Origin: Rugalucina vietnamica
Lineage: Eukaryota > Mollusca > Bivalvia > Lucinida > Lucinidae
Direction of reading: 5' to 3'
Length of the DNA: 64,000 nt
NCBI GenBank assembly: GCA_964017185.1
Contig: OZ024884.1
Span: 1,477,573 to 1,541,572 of the forward strand
The position numbers and the translations under genes were made by a program. The notes below the pieces were generated by a model. It saw nothing but the letters and a program-made list of their open reading frames with translations, was not told where the DNA came from and ran no database searches. Every line of letters begins with the position of its first letter. Position 1 is the stretch's first letter. This document shows, piece by piece, positions 18,728 to 29,189 of this stretch.

Positions 18728-18985
18728 TATACCACGAAAACATATCTTAAGCCGAATGAGCAGCTATTTCCCAATAGGTAGCCACTCAGTTACCTAAACT
18801 TAACTAAGGATATGAAAATATACATAAGACGCAAATAGCACAAAAAGTTTTAACACCAAGACATAAAACAAAAAGAACCACCACAGAAGTATCGACTTGG
18901 AACGGTCAGTAATATAAAATTACTGGCGGGCTTTTATCTATTTTACATGTACCTTATCTCGCCCTCAGCTTCTGTAGTGGTTCAG
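18728..18985 (-). mobile_element. Family A internal fragment
   Basis: Minus-strand match to the middle and late part of family A (GCCGAATGAGCAGCTATTTCCC...AACCACCACAGAAGTATCGACTTGGAACG...CTGGCGGGCTT). It lacks the extreme 3' end, so it has been trimmed after insertion or belongs to a variant. Confidence 0.75.
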
Positions 18986-19334
18986 TTATAGAACCTCAAA
19001 CACTGACAATGAAATGCTTAGCACAATAAAAATATTCATCTCGGTATCGAATTCTGGATTAAATATTTGTCAGATATTGATAGTATTACAAAGAAAATGA
19101 AACACCGGAAGTACATTCTAGTAACGATGTTTTAATTGACACGTTCGCTTATAAATGATATTTTAAGTGTGCTGACATTGAAAATTGCTTTTTATGTGTA
19201 GATTCTTATTAATTAAACGGCAGTCGATATACTACTACCGTTCGGAATGGAACATTCTAAACATGTTCAATATACGCTTAAACACTACTGAGAATCACGT
19301 TGTATTGTATACAAACAAACCGATAAATGATCGG
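18986..19334. other. Unassigned DNA
   Basis: Nothing recognised. Confidence 0.3.
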
Positions 19335-21555
19335 TGACACACAATGAAATTCTGTCCGAAGTCGAGGGTAGATTTTTGAGTTTTCTACTGACTGATAGAT
19401 AGGTGTAGTCAATGCAGAAATTGAACATTTATTGAACGAAAGCAACGTCAGAAATCCCGGTTATTAGCTCATCTGAGCCGAAGGCTCACAATGTGAGCTT
19501 ATAGGATGGCCATGATCCGGCGTCCGTCCGTCCGTCGTCCGTCCACAATTTCAAAGATCTTCTTCTCTGAAACCGCTTGGCCGATCTAGTTGAAATGTTA
19601 TGTGGAGCCTCCTTGGGTAGTGGCATTTCAAGTTTGGTCGCAAAATTTAGGCCACATGGCCAAGATAGCCGCCACGCCCATATATGGTAAAAACCCTTCA
19701 AAAAATATTCTTCTCCAGAACCGGTAGGCCGATTTCCACGAAACTTGGTATGTAGCATTGGAGACTTCAGCCCATCATAGTTTGATAAAATGATGACCCT
19801 TGGATGACCTTGACCTATTTTACGGCAAGGTCAAATTTGGAAACATAGGCTTTTACATGGGAAAAAGTGAAAACTATGGATTTTTTTGAAGACTATTGCA
19901 GCCTGAGGCCTGAAAAGTGGTAGATGCAAACAACTAACGGTTTATATGAAGCTATGTGATTAATTTAGGTCAAGGTCATCTCTTGACCTTGGCCAGTCTG
20001 TCGTCCATACACACTTTTCAAAGATCTTCTTCTCTGAAACTGCTTGGCCAATCAAAGTGAAATTTTTTGTGGAGCATCCATGGGTAGGGGAGACGAAAGT
20101 TTGATTGCGAAATCCAGATCACATGACCAAGATGGCTTCCACGCCCATGTTTGGTAAAAACCACTCAAAAATCTTCTTCTCCAGAACCGGCAGGCCGATT
20201 TTCATGAAACTTGGTATGTAGCATTTGAGACTCCAGCCCATCATAGTTTGATCAAATGATGACCCTAGGATGACCTTGACCTATTTTACGGCAATTTCAA
20301 TTTTGGAAACATAGGCTTTTACATGGGAAAAGTGAAAACTATGGATTTTTTGAAAACTGTTGCAGCCTGAGACCAGCAAACAACTAATGGAGTAGATGAA
20401 GGTATGTGATTAATTTAGGTCAAGGTCATCTCTTGACCTTGGCTAGTCTGTCGTCCATACACACTTTTCAAAGATCTTCTCTGAAACGGCTCGGCCAATC
20501 AAAGTGATATTTCATGTGGAGCGTCCATGGGTAGGGGGAACGAAAGTGTGATCGCGAAATTTGGGTCACATGACCAAGATGGCTGCCATGCCCAACTATG
20601 GTAAAAACCACTCAAAAATCTTCTCCAGAACCGGCTGTCGTCCATACACACTTTTCAAAGATCTTCTTCTCTGAAACTGCTCGGCCAATCAAAGTGAAAT
20701 TTCATGTGGAGCGTCCATGGGTAGGGGGAACGAAAGTGTGATCGCGAAATTTAGGTCACATGACCAAGATGGCTGTTATGCCCAACTATGGTAAAAACCA
20801 CTCAAAAATTTTCTCCAGAACCGTTTGGCCGATTTACGCGAAACTTGGTATGTAGCATTTGGGACTCCAGCTCATCATAGTTTGTTGAAATGATGACCCT
20901 AGGATGACCTTGACCTATTTTACGGCAAGGTCAGTTTTGGAAACATAGGCTTTTACATGGGAAAAGGCGAAAACAATGGATATTTTGGAAACTGTTGCAG
21001 CCTGAGACCTGAAAAATGCTAGATGCAGACAACTAATGGAGTCAATGAAGGTAAGTAATTAATGAAGGCCAAGGTCATTTGTTGACCTTGCCCCAAGATC
21101 ATTTAAATATCAAAATTAAAATTATGGTTTTCTCAGAAATCACTGGGTTTGGAAACTGTTGCAGCCTGAGACCTGAAACTTTGCAGATGCAGACAACTTG
21201 TGAAGTCAATAAAGGTGTGTGAGTATTCAAGGTCAAGGTCATTTCATGATGACTTAATACTCCAAGATCAGGCTTCAGGTGAGCGTTCTCAGGACCAATG
21301 GTCCTCTGGTTTCGTTTTCGCAAACACTTCAATGTTATTATGATGGAAGTACTATAAGTTCATGGGGCGGAGGTGTTTGCGATAAAACGAAATAACCTAG
21401 ATTCCTTATGTTACTTTCATTCAATAAACGTTCAATTTCTGCATTGACTGCACCTATCTATCAGGCAATAGAGTTAGCGCTATAGGAGAAAAACTGGAAT
21501 TAGTCATCTCAACTTCGGACAGAATTTCATTGTGCGTCACCCATTTCGTACCACA
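19335..21555. mobile_element. Inverted-repeat-flanked unit enclosing a family B repeat
   Basis: Left flank 19335-19445 (ACAATGAAATTCTGTCCGAAG...GATAGATAGGTG-AGTCAATGCAGAAATTGAAC) recurs as its complement at about 21415-21550. The two arms enclose the family B copy. This could be a DNA element with family B as cargo, or an older element into which B inserted. Confidence 0.65.
19464..21314 (+). repeat. Family B composite repeat, four partial tandem units
   Basis: Units start at about 19548, 20015, 20463 and 20645 at TTTCAAAGATCTTC. Each runs through TCACATGACCAAGATGGC, GGTATGTAGCATT, GATGACCTTGACCTATTTTACGG and CATAGGCTTTTACATGGG; the fullest are about 450-470 bp and the third is shortened. 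Ends carry short inverted matches (GCTCATCTGAG.. / ..TTCAGGTGAGCG). There is no credible ORF. Confidence 0.8.
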
Positions 21556-21674
21556 TGTTTCTCAGCTGTGTTAAAGATATACAAATTTCATAATATAGGT
21601 ATTTCTGCAAAGATCATTTCTGATGCATCGGAAAAAAATAATAAAGTAGAGAAATAAAGGTGTACTAAATTGGT

Positions 21675-21775
21675 GTTGGCAGGTTTCGAACCCGCAGACT
21701 ACGGTTCTGAGCCTAGCTGTACAGGACCATCGCCTATACCGACTGTGCTACTACGCTTCTTAAAAAAGAAGTTAT
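21675..21775 (-). mobile_element. tRNA-like SINE head
   Basis: On the minus strand GTAGTAGCACAGTCGGTA (A-box-like) and GGGTTCGAAACC (B box) are spaced as in a tRNA with a long variable arm. The acceptor arm does not pair, so I call a SINE or tRNA pseudogene. Confidence 0.55.
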
Positions 21776-21887
21776 CATAGCTCACCTTTATAGGCGATAA
21801 CTACCCAATCACGGTTGATACTAAGCTGCCTTCTTTACTGCACGGCTGTGGATCGGGCATCAGACTCTATGATAGCCTTGACTTAAA

Positions 21888-22865
21888 AAGGCACAAGCAG
21901 GCAAAGATCAGGAAAAGGCGCAATCAGAAAAAGATTCCCACTCCAAAAACCGAGGTGGGAAAAAAAACCAAACTAACAGTCAGGTACTTATACCATGAAA
22001 CATAACGTAAGCCGAATGAGCAGCTATTTTCCCAATAGGTGGCCACTCAGTTACCTTAACTTAACTAAAAACATGAAAACACACATAAGGCGCCAACAGC
22101 ACAAAAAATTTCCCAAACACCAAGACACAAAACAAAAAGAACCACCACAGAAGTATCGACTTGGAACGATCAGTAACACACAAAGTTACTGGCGGGCTTA
22201 AACCGGTTTTACATGGCCATAACCTCACCCTCAGCTTCTGCAGTGGTTCATAACATTTAGTTAGTTATTCGGCCCTCGTGGTGAATCTCTAACTAGTCAA
22301 TGAATCATCAAGAACAAACAAATAAATCATGATAAACATCCTGATGAATCAAAAACCAGGACTCACAGACTGAGTAAGCTGCCCGACGATGGAGATCCCT
22401 GGGCGCCGAATAACCTACTAACTCCGGAGCAAAAGAAAAACACCAGTTGGACCCCGGTGGGCCAAGCAACAGACAATAAGCTCCGGCCCCAACCAACTAA
22501 AATGAATAGCTTTATGTCGGGGCCATCGTAGAGTCTGACGCCCGACCCACCGGCGTGCAATTGAAGAAGGCAGCATAGTTATCAACCATGATTGGGTTAA
22601 AAACTAAGCATGCAGACTGTCGCATAACATTCAAGTTATAACCTATACGTCTGTAACGTGTTATGATTTTTCTGAACTGAAAAGAAAAATCATTAATTCC
22701 TTTAAGTTTCTTAAATTTGTAAACCAAGTCACCATAAAATTCTGGTTCCGAAAGGCCCTCACTTAAAAGCGTCTTTAACCCAACATTGTATTTGGAAATC
22801 AATTCATAGTGTCTACGATAAAATTTAGAAAATGTTTTTCGAAGTTTATGATACCGATAGCCCTG
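21888..22865 (-). mobile_element. Family A copy, 978 bp, nested, 5-bp TSD
   Basis: Minus-strand insertion flanked by TTAAA at 21883-21887 and 22866-22870. It carries the longest coding part seen in family A (22512-22865), then ~600 bp of non-coding 3' sequence ending at the family 3' terminus CTTGTGCC. A 3' end shared with all copies and a variable 5' end point to target-primed reverse transcription. Confidence 0.85.
22512..22865 (-). pseudogene. Retroelement ORF C-terminal fragment (family A)
   Basis: The 96-codon open frame 22512-22802 extends upstream in the same frame (no Met) to about 22855, giving a stretch with YRYHKL, FSKFYRRH, YNVGLKTLL, EPEFYGDLVYKF, RRIGYNLNVMRQSACLV and CTPVGRASDS. 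I recognise this as the conserved segment that follows the RT domain in a widespread family of metazoan retroelement ORFs. I cannot name the clade. It is truncated at the 5' side, with stops just upstream, and ends at a natural stop. A shorter copy is at 60985-61207. Confidence 0.65.
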
Positions 22866-23214
22866 TTAAAGCTATTTCATTTAGTTGCTTGGGACCAGAG
22901 GTACTTGTCTGTTGCTTGGCCCACAGGGCTTCAACTGGTGTTTTTCTTTCGCTCTGGATTTCAGTAAGTTATTTTGCGCCCAGGGATCACCATCGTCGGG
23001 CAGCTTACTGCATATGAAAGTCTTTGTTTTTGGTTTAAACAATATTTATTTCAATCAAGTCATACATGCAATCATATTATTATATGGTACAGGATTTGAT
23101 AAAAAGCAAATGCTTATAAACATCATCTCCCGCATACAATAATGCCTGTGATGTATGCAGATGATAAGTGAAAAAAGGTCTGTTTGCAAAGAAATGTGAA
23201 ATAAAAAGAGGCAC

Positions 23215-23299
23215 ATAATAATAATAATAATAATGAGAAGAAGAAGAAGAGGAAGAAGAATAAAATGAAGAAGAAGAAAAGAAGAAGAAGAAAAAGAAA

Positions 23300-23345
<46 letters not shown>
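23215..23345. repeat. Trinucleotide microsatellites (AAT)n, (AAG)n, (ATG)n
   Basis: Successive AAT, AAG/AGG and ATG runs. The ATG run spans about 23298-23345. The His-rich and Ser-rich frames across it are artefacts. Confidence 0.95.
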
Positions 23346-23346
<1 letters not shown>

Positions 23347-23485
23347 ACACGAAAAAGTGTGTGAAAAAACATGAAAAGCCCATCACCGATCGACAATACC
23401 CAGTTAGAGAGGAGGTTAGATTAACTGCAGAGAAAACGTTTCGGTGCCTAACATGATTTTTTGGAATTAACATGAGATTCTGCAA

Positions 23486-24298
23486 CTAGAGTGTAGTGAC
23501 ACAGGCGAACCTTCCTGAATTCAGTATAAAATCTTGAACTTTTGAAAAAAGGGTTTTATTTTCTGTTTCTGATAAGTTTGATTTACCATGTAGTAAGTCG
23601 TTTGTATTAAGATCATTAAGGTTGTTCGGGAGGTATCGGTTCCTAATTTGTGAGGAGTTAGGACATTTAAAAAAGAAATGATATGTACTTTCGTAGCTAC
23701 CACACGAACATGACGAACTAGGTACAATATTCTTCTTGTGAAGATGTGCATTTAGAGAGCTACATTCCATCCGTATCCTAGCGTGTAGAATTTGCCCCTG
23801 GCGTGTGCCAGTGTTGAAGTATTTAGGTGGCTTACGTAGTTCTCTGAATTTAAAGGAAGCGACTGAAGGAGAAGTTTTTATTTCATCAGGAAGTTCGTTC
23901 CATGCTCGGATGGTGGGTGGGAAAAACGACTCATAGAATAGGTTTGTATTGGTTCTAAAGTTGCGGAAATCGTTAGCATTTCTCAGATTACGGGATGTAG
24001 CATCTTGGACACGCGGTGGGACCAAAGATTGGAGGTATTCGGGCGCAATGCCATTTAGAATTTTATAAAGTATTGTAAGTTTGTGCTTCGACCGCCTTGC
24101 CTGCAATGTCTCCCACCCAAGATCCACATGAAGTTTCGAAATGCTACAGAGTTTCGTTGCACCTGTGATTATTCTGGCTGCTTCATTGTGGACAGCTTCT
24201 AATTTCTCTTTACACTCTGATGTAGCGTTATCCCAGACAGCATCGCTATATTCAAGTAGTGGGCGTATAAAGGAGTTGTATATTTTTTTCAAGAGCAA
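23486..24298 (-). pseudogene. LINE 2 ORF C-terminal third
   Basis: 270 codons covering the region after RT: IYNSFIRPLLEYSDAVWDN, a conserved helix-rich segment (LHVDLGWETLQARR, FFPPTIRAWNELP), and a terminal Cys-His cluster SCSCGSYESTYHFFFKCP typical of CR1/Jockey-type ORF2 ends. It is entered by a frameshift near 24290 in an A/T-rich stretch. It reaches a natural stop at 23486-23488, so the 3' end of the gene is intact. Confidence 0.85.
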
Positions 24299-24374
24299 GT
24301 CGGTTTATCTTGAATTTTAGAGCTCGTAAAAGATTTAGTCTGGACCAGGCGGTGGTAGTTATGTTACTTATATG

Positions 24375-25272
24375 TTAATTCCAACTACAATTTCTTGAGA
24401 AGGTAATACCTAAGTGCTTATGCGATGTAGTTTCAGAAATAACTGATCCATTCATAAAGAGAGGCGGATGAAAAGGTAAAATCCTTTTCAACGTTAAGAG
24501 CAGTGAGAATGTTTTGGCAGCATTGAAATTAACTAGCCAGTCGCACGCCCAAGAAGTGATATAGTCTAAGTCATTGTTTAAGGTTATTGCAGCAGTATTG
24601 GGATTTTCAACTATAATATATAGACTTGTATCGTCCGCAAACAATCTGACGGATGCACGAAGTTCATTAACTATGTCATTTATATAGATTAGAAATAATA
24701 AGGGCCCAAGTATAGATCCTTGTGGTACGCCTGCTTAGACATAGGTCCACTCGGATGCCTTGCCATTTAGTACGACGCGCTGTCTCCTTTTAGTTAGATA
24801 GCTTGAGAACCATTTTAAAAGATTTTTGAGCACCCTATATCTCGAAGCTTGTGAAGTAAACCCCTATGCCATACCCTGTCGAAGGCCTTGCTTATGTCAC
24901 AGAAGACTACACGAACCTCCTTGCCACTGTCGACAGCTTCGCAGAACATATGGTACGTATGGAGTAGCTGGAATTTCGTGGAGTCTCCTGGGACAAAGCC
25001 TGACTGAAATGGAGTTAATAGTCTATGTTCATTAATGTAATTATATAATAGTTTGTGTACGCAACGTTCCAGAGATTTACCTGCTTGGCATAGGAGTGAT
25101 ATAGGTCTATATAATTTGACGGGAGTGATCGATCTTCTTTTTTATGTAAGGCGGTAATATTGCCATCTTTCCATTGTGTTGGGAATCGTCCTAGTCGGAG
25201 TGAAGATGTAAAAATTGTTGAATAAGGTTCGGCAAGTATTTGGGAGCCTTCCTTGAGAAGACGAGGGCTCAT
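24375..25272 (-). pseudogene. LINE 2 reverse transcriptase core
   Basis: Contains W-K-x-G-NITALHKKEDRSLPSNY at the N-terminus (25015-25272). A frameshift near 25115 leads to the main RT: a YRPISLL block, VFCDISKAFDRVWH with the first catalytic Asp, GVPQGSILGPLLFLIYINDI, and the LFADDTSLYI active site (24630-24641 covers FADD). One TAA (plus-strand 24735-24737) precedes the GVPQG block and a further stop lies at 24375. These lesions make the copy inactive. Confidence 0.88.
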
Positions 25273-25406
25273 GAGGTCGGGACCACAGGATTCGTTGACA
25301 TCAAGCGCATCTAGAACTTCCTTAACTGACTGAGGAGAAATTTCGAGAATGTCTAGAAGGTCATGTTCTACAAGTTTAGGAGGGGGTAAATATTTGTTTT
25401 GGTCAT

Positions 25407-26348
25407 CTATGCCTGTGAAGAAAAATATTCATTTAGCATGTTTGCCTTTTGGTAATCAGTTTCAGCATATTCATCGTTTAAAGAAAGCGTGGGTATGTTT
25501 TTGTTTGTTTTTTCAAGTCCTAAGAGCTGTTTAGATGTTTTCCAAAATAATTTAGAGCTCAGGTTTTCGTTACTGAATACGTTTTCAAGTCTATCAAAAT
25601 AGTTTCGTTTAGATTTACGAATTAAGTCAATAACGTTATTGCGTATTACTTTAAATTGATTCCAAAAATGCAAGTTATTTGTTCTCTTGAATTTGTTGTA
25701 AACTCGACGACGTTTCCGAATCAACGACTTTATGTGGCAAGTTATCCAGGGGTAATCATTTGGTCTTATATTTACTATTTTGTTCGGTATTGACTTTTCA
25801 GCTGCATTGAATATAGCATCAACAACGATTTGTACGCTGGTGTCGAGTTCTTTTCCCCTTATCTGTTCTGGTAGGTCATGTTCGCTGAAAATATGTCTAA
25901 ATTTAACAAAGTCAGCTCTTTGATAGTTCCATATTTTACGTTTGTATGTTGTGGTTTTCGGTCGGATGAACTTTAAAAGAACAAATATTGGACAGTGATA
26001 TCTTCTAAAGTTTGGAAATATAGGATCTGCGACACCGCTTGCTAAGATATTGTTTCTGTTGCGAGCAATTATTAAGTCTATAAGCGAGATGGATGGCTTT
26101 TCGGTGAAATGCGTCGGTTCTGTTATTAGTTGCGTCAGATTGAACTCTAAAAGGAGATCTTTCATTTTGTTGTTGCGGTCTAAAAGCATATCAAAGTTGA
26201 AATCACCTGTGATAATAATATCATGAATATTTGTGCTACATGCGCGATCTATACTTTCTAGAATTAGATTGAAGTAATCGGAGTTGCTATCTGGGGGTCT
26301 GTAAATTCCGCCTATAATGATTTTCTTAAACCTTATTGTAACTTCCAC
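25407..26348 (-). pseudogene. LINE 2 endonuclease C-terminal part and linker
   Basis: 313 codons in the same frame as 26358-26882, separated only by a TAA at 26358-26360. It carries GGIYRPP, IIITGDFNFD (catalytic D-x-N) and SLIDLIIA. A YHCPIF block follows, where the family usually has Asp before the His. The linker (KRRRVYNKFKR, FFDRLE-type motifs) leads to the RT. A frameshift near 25420 breaks the link to the RT N-terminus. Confidence 0.85.
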
Positions 26349-26357
26349 CCAGACGGA

Positions 26358-26882
26358 TTAAAGGCCGTTAATTTCGAAATCTTTGCGTCGCTTACACAGG
26401 AGCGTATCGCGCACGTATATCGCTACTCCACCACCAGGTCGGTCGCGCCTATCTGTTCGGAATGGTGGTAAAAAGTTTAGTAGAGCAATGTCGGCGTCGG
26501 TAGTATTCGGTTTGAGCCAAGTTTCACTAAAGACCGCTATATCGTATAGCTCGGATTCTGCTCTAATTATATCTACATGTATTTTTGGCAAGAGGCTCTG
26601 CACATTTAAGTGAAAGATACTGAGATGATTATTTAAAATATCTTCAGAGTTTACACTTGAGAGACTGCTTCGAACGTCAGAGCTTACAGACTCGGGTCCA
26701 GGATTGGGATGAACGTCCCCATCAAGCATTATTAGACAAACGAACCATATGAGAAAACAAGCATTCCGCAAAATCCGGATACATGTTATGGTGAATTTTA
26801 TATTATTATCTGGTGTAGTGAATTTTCTGAGATGGTGTTGCATAAAATGAATATTTTTGTAGGCCTCATTACTCCGTTGCAA
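26358..26882 (-). pseudogene. LINE 2 ORF N-terminus with 2A-like motif and endonuclease start
   Basis: 174 codons. Residues ~32-53 are hydrophobic (CFLIWFVCLIML) and run into DGDVHPNPGP at 54-63. This resembles the 2A 'ribosome-skipping' signature (D-x-E-x-NPGP), with His where Glu is usual. The APE endonuclease follows: LSIFHLNVQSLLPK, then SETWL with the catalytic Glu, then RPGGGVAIYV. The start ATG at 26882 is the first in frame. The segment ends at the TAA noted above. Confidence 0.85.
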
Positions 26883-27234
26883 TCAAAGGATTATACTTAA
26901 ACATGAGTTACCATATGCAATGCAATCGTACGCTTGTGTTACCATTAGCAAGATCAGGACAAAGTGAAATCTTCTATGTAGCAATCGTTTCTTGGCGCCA
27001 AGTTTCAACGTCTGAGAAACACCACGGAAACCACAAAGACCCTCTGACTGGATTCTGTTGCTTATACTGAAGCTAACTGTGGTTGCCTGGTAATTTTTAA
27101 AGAAAGTCTTGGTGGCCACCCTAGTGCTTCCAAACACATTAGAATATCAAAGGAATCGTTACTCTCCATGGAAACCGGGATGTCGATCGGCAATTTACTA
27201 AAAGATGATGAAAATGATATGATATGTCTTTGTT
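26883..27234. other. LINE 2 upstream flank, unassigned
   Basis: May include LINE 2 5' UTR. An 84-codon minus-strand frame (26883-27137) has no recognisable domain. Confidence 0.3.
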
Positions 27235-27692
27235 TTTGATTCATCATGGCGGTTATCATGATTTATTTGTTTGTCCATGATGATACATTTATTAGTTATA
27301 GATTCATCACGAGGACAGAACTAACTTAATGTAATGAACCACTGCAGAAGATACGGATGAGGCATGTTATACCGGTTTAAGCCCCCCCCCCCCCCAGTAG
27401 TTTAATATATTACTGATCGTTCCAAGGCGATACTTCTGTTGTGGTTTTATTTCTTTTATGTTTTGGAGTCGAAGTTTTGTGTTGTTTTAACCTTATGAAC
27501 GTTTTCATAGTTTAGTAAAGTTCGGGTAACTGTGTGACCGCCTTTTGGGAAATAGCTGTTTACTCGGCTTACGATATGTTCTCTAAGTATAAGTACATAA
27601 TTGTCAATTTGGTTTTTTCCAACCTCGGTTTTTGGAACTTCTTTCTGCTTGCGCCTTTTCCTGATCAGGGATTACTTGTACCTTTTATAAAG
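27235..27692 (+). mobile_element. Family A 3' fragment, diverged subfamily
   Basis: All landmarks from GATTCATCA to TTACTTGTACC are present but with many changes and a poly(C) run near 27383-27395 replacing AAGCCCGCC. Pairs with 4825-5221 as an old subfamily. Confidence 0.75.
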
Positions 27693-28850
27693 CCTCTTAT
27701 GTGAAACAGGAATTTCAAAGATAATTGGTATCGTCGGTATAATCAGAAACAAATTTCTATGAAAAGGAAAAGTATACAATTATATAAAACCCGAAATGCA
27801 TGTAAAAACAGCAAACAAACTTCACAGAAAATAATATATTATGCTTTGCGAATATAGTCCAGAAAGCAGGAATAACAATTTACTCTTAGTGATCACTAGG
27901 AAAAATAGTAGAATCGACAACGTACACTCAATGATGACTGAAATTATTATATAGTAGAAATTATATAGAAAGTATATATTATGTAGTAGAAACGGTACTT
28001 TACGAGTACACAATTTTTCACTAAATTATCATTAGCACAATTAGTAGAAACGGGTATGTCTCGTACACTTAATGATTACTGCAAAATATAGTAGAACTTT
28101 CAATTAACGTTCAACGTACTGGCCGACATAGTATGGACGTCAATAAACGAGAAGGGTCTACTTGCAACATCACTGCTGAGTACGTCCGTACCCAGTACGT
28201 TTTTATATCTCTGCCCAGTACGTTATAAGAGTTATCGTTATTTCTTAAAAAAGCTATTTTAAGCTAAATATAAATAGACTAATATATGTTTTTAACATAT
28301 TATGTCAATTAGTCCTTTTTGTGGTCTAATTCATAATAAGAGTAATTCATAAAAAGAATATTTTTATAGCTTAATTTTATTTGATGACGTTCATGTGTAA
28401 CATTCACGGTCTATATATAATATTAAATCTACATGTAGTCTTCGACTTTAAACCCACCTGAATATAATAAAATTTGAAATTGAAGGGTATATATATTACG
28501 TGTTGCAAATTTTCAAAAGCGATTTTACATTAGTCCGGCAGATTAATTTACATATATAACAGTCAGATAGTTTTTGTTTATTTACGTCCCAGTAAACGAT
28601 GTTTCAGTCATTGTCCTGGCGGGCAAAAGCTAATCTAGTTGTTAGATTTGGGCATGAAAGGGCACGTACATGCGACCCATTTCCTACCGAATTGCATCAT
28701 TTTTTTATAACCTCTCTATTATCATGATTCCAGAAACATGATCCCTGAACAACAATTTAATTAAAATGCCTTTACGAATGCAAAACTAACACTTATGATG
28801 GATATAAGTGTTGTTATGATCATAAAAGTTCAATCGACGTTTTGGATTTA
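27693..28850. other. Unassigned AT-rich DNA
   Basis: More than 1 kb with no gene. I see local duplicates of a GTAGAAACGG-TA motif near 27990 and 28045 and three CCAGTACGT motifs near 28190-28220, nothing else. Confidence 0.35.
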
Positions 28851-28877
28851 CCCCCCCCCCCCCCACACACACACACT
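28851..28877. repeat. Poly(C) and (CA)n
   Basis: C homopolymer followed by ACACAC. Confidence 0.9.
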
Positions 28878-28879
28878 TT

Positions 28880-29044
28880 TTTGAATCAGTTTTACGTCCT
28901 TTTCAATATTATTTCAGCTGATATGAGAACGGCCAATCAGAAGGTGGGGCGAAAACGGGAGAACCCCTAGAAAACCCACCTGGCACACCCGCAAGCAGAA
29001 CTTGGCTTGTCTCACATGTGGCCAGAGCGGAGCTCGAACCCACA
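28880..29044 (-). mobile_element. SINE family S, partial
   Basis: Minus-strand body: GCAGAACTTGGCTTGTCTCACATGTGGCC complement, GGTGGGGCGAAAAC, TCAGTTTTACGTCC. It is cut at the B-box side (GAGCTCGAACCCACAC). It meets the next copy head to head. Confidence 0.7.
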
Positions 29045-29047
29045 CTA

Positions 29048-29189
29048 GGGCGGGCCCCGTGGCCGAGCGGTTAAGAGCGCTGTTTCTTAATCATTCGATC
29101 ATCTCACCGCTGTGACTGGTGTGGGTTCGAGTCCCGATCTGGCTACATGTGAGACAAGCCAAGTTCTGCTTGCGGGTGTGCCAGGGACG
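29048..29189 (+). mobile_element. SINE family S, tRNA head and start of body
   Basis: A-box CGTGGCCGAGCGGTTAAGAGCGC and B-box GGGTTCGAGTCCC with a long variable arm, as in Ser/Leu-type tRNAs. The body ACATGTGAGACAAGCCAAGTTCTGC follows. The acceptor ends do not pair, so this is not a functional tRNA. It breaks off at GTGCCAGGG where family B begins. Confidence 0.75.

Larger units (their letters stand above)
21800..23010 (+). mobile_element. Older family A copy, split by a nested family A insertion
   Basis: The forward copy occupies 21806-21887 and resumes at about 22866-23010. The two halves abut correctly when the reverse copy between them is ignored, because the order of landmarks (CATCAGACTCTATGATAG, then AAAGCTATTTCATTTAG, then TGTTGCTTGGCCCAC) matches intact copies. 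It is more diverged than the nested copy, hence older. Confidence 0.8.
23440..26900 (-). mobile_element. LINE 2: CR1/Jockey-type non-LTR retrotransposon, near full ORF
   Basis: Minus-strand endonuclease-RT ORF running from about 26882 to 23486, broken by two in-frame stops and several frameshifts. The APE-type endonuclease comes first, then an RT with a FADD box, then a C-terminal Cys-His motif. The element is bounded on the 3' side by microsatellite DNA. The exact 5' end is unclear. CR1/Jockey placement is from overall domain style and the FADD box, not from a tree. Confidence 0.88.

Noticed and set aside
22363-22560. 65-codon minus ORF (and its twin at 60836-61033) as separate proteins
   Set aside because: They lie in the family A 3' non-coding part in a different frame from the recognised ORF tail. 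The similarity between the two reflects copy identity, not proven coding.
23055-23485. Ser-rich and His-rich ORFs
   Set aside because: They are translations of ATG, AAG and AAT microsatellites.
29048-29145. Functional tRNA-Ser/Leu gene
   Set aside because: A and B boxes are good but the acceptor stem does not pair, and the sequence continues into a SINE body found in several copies.
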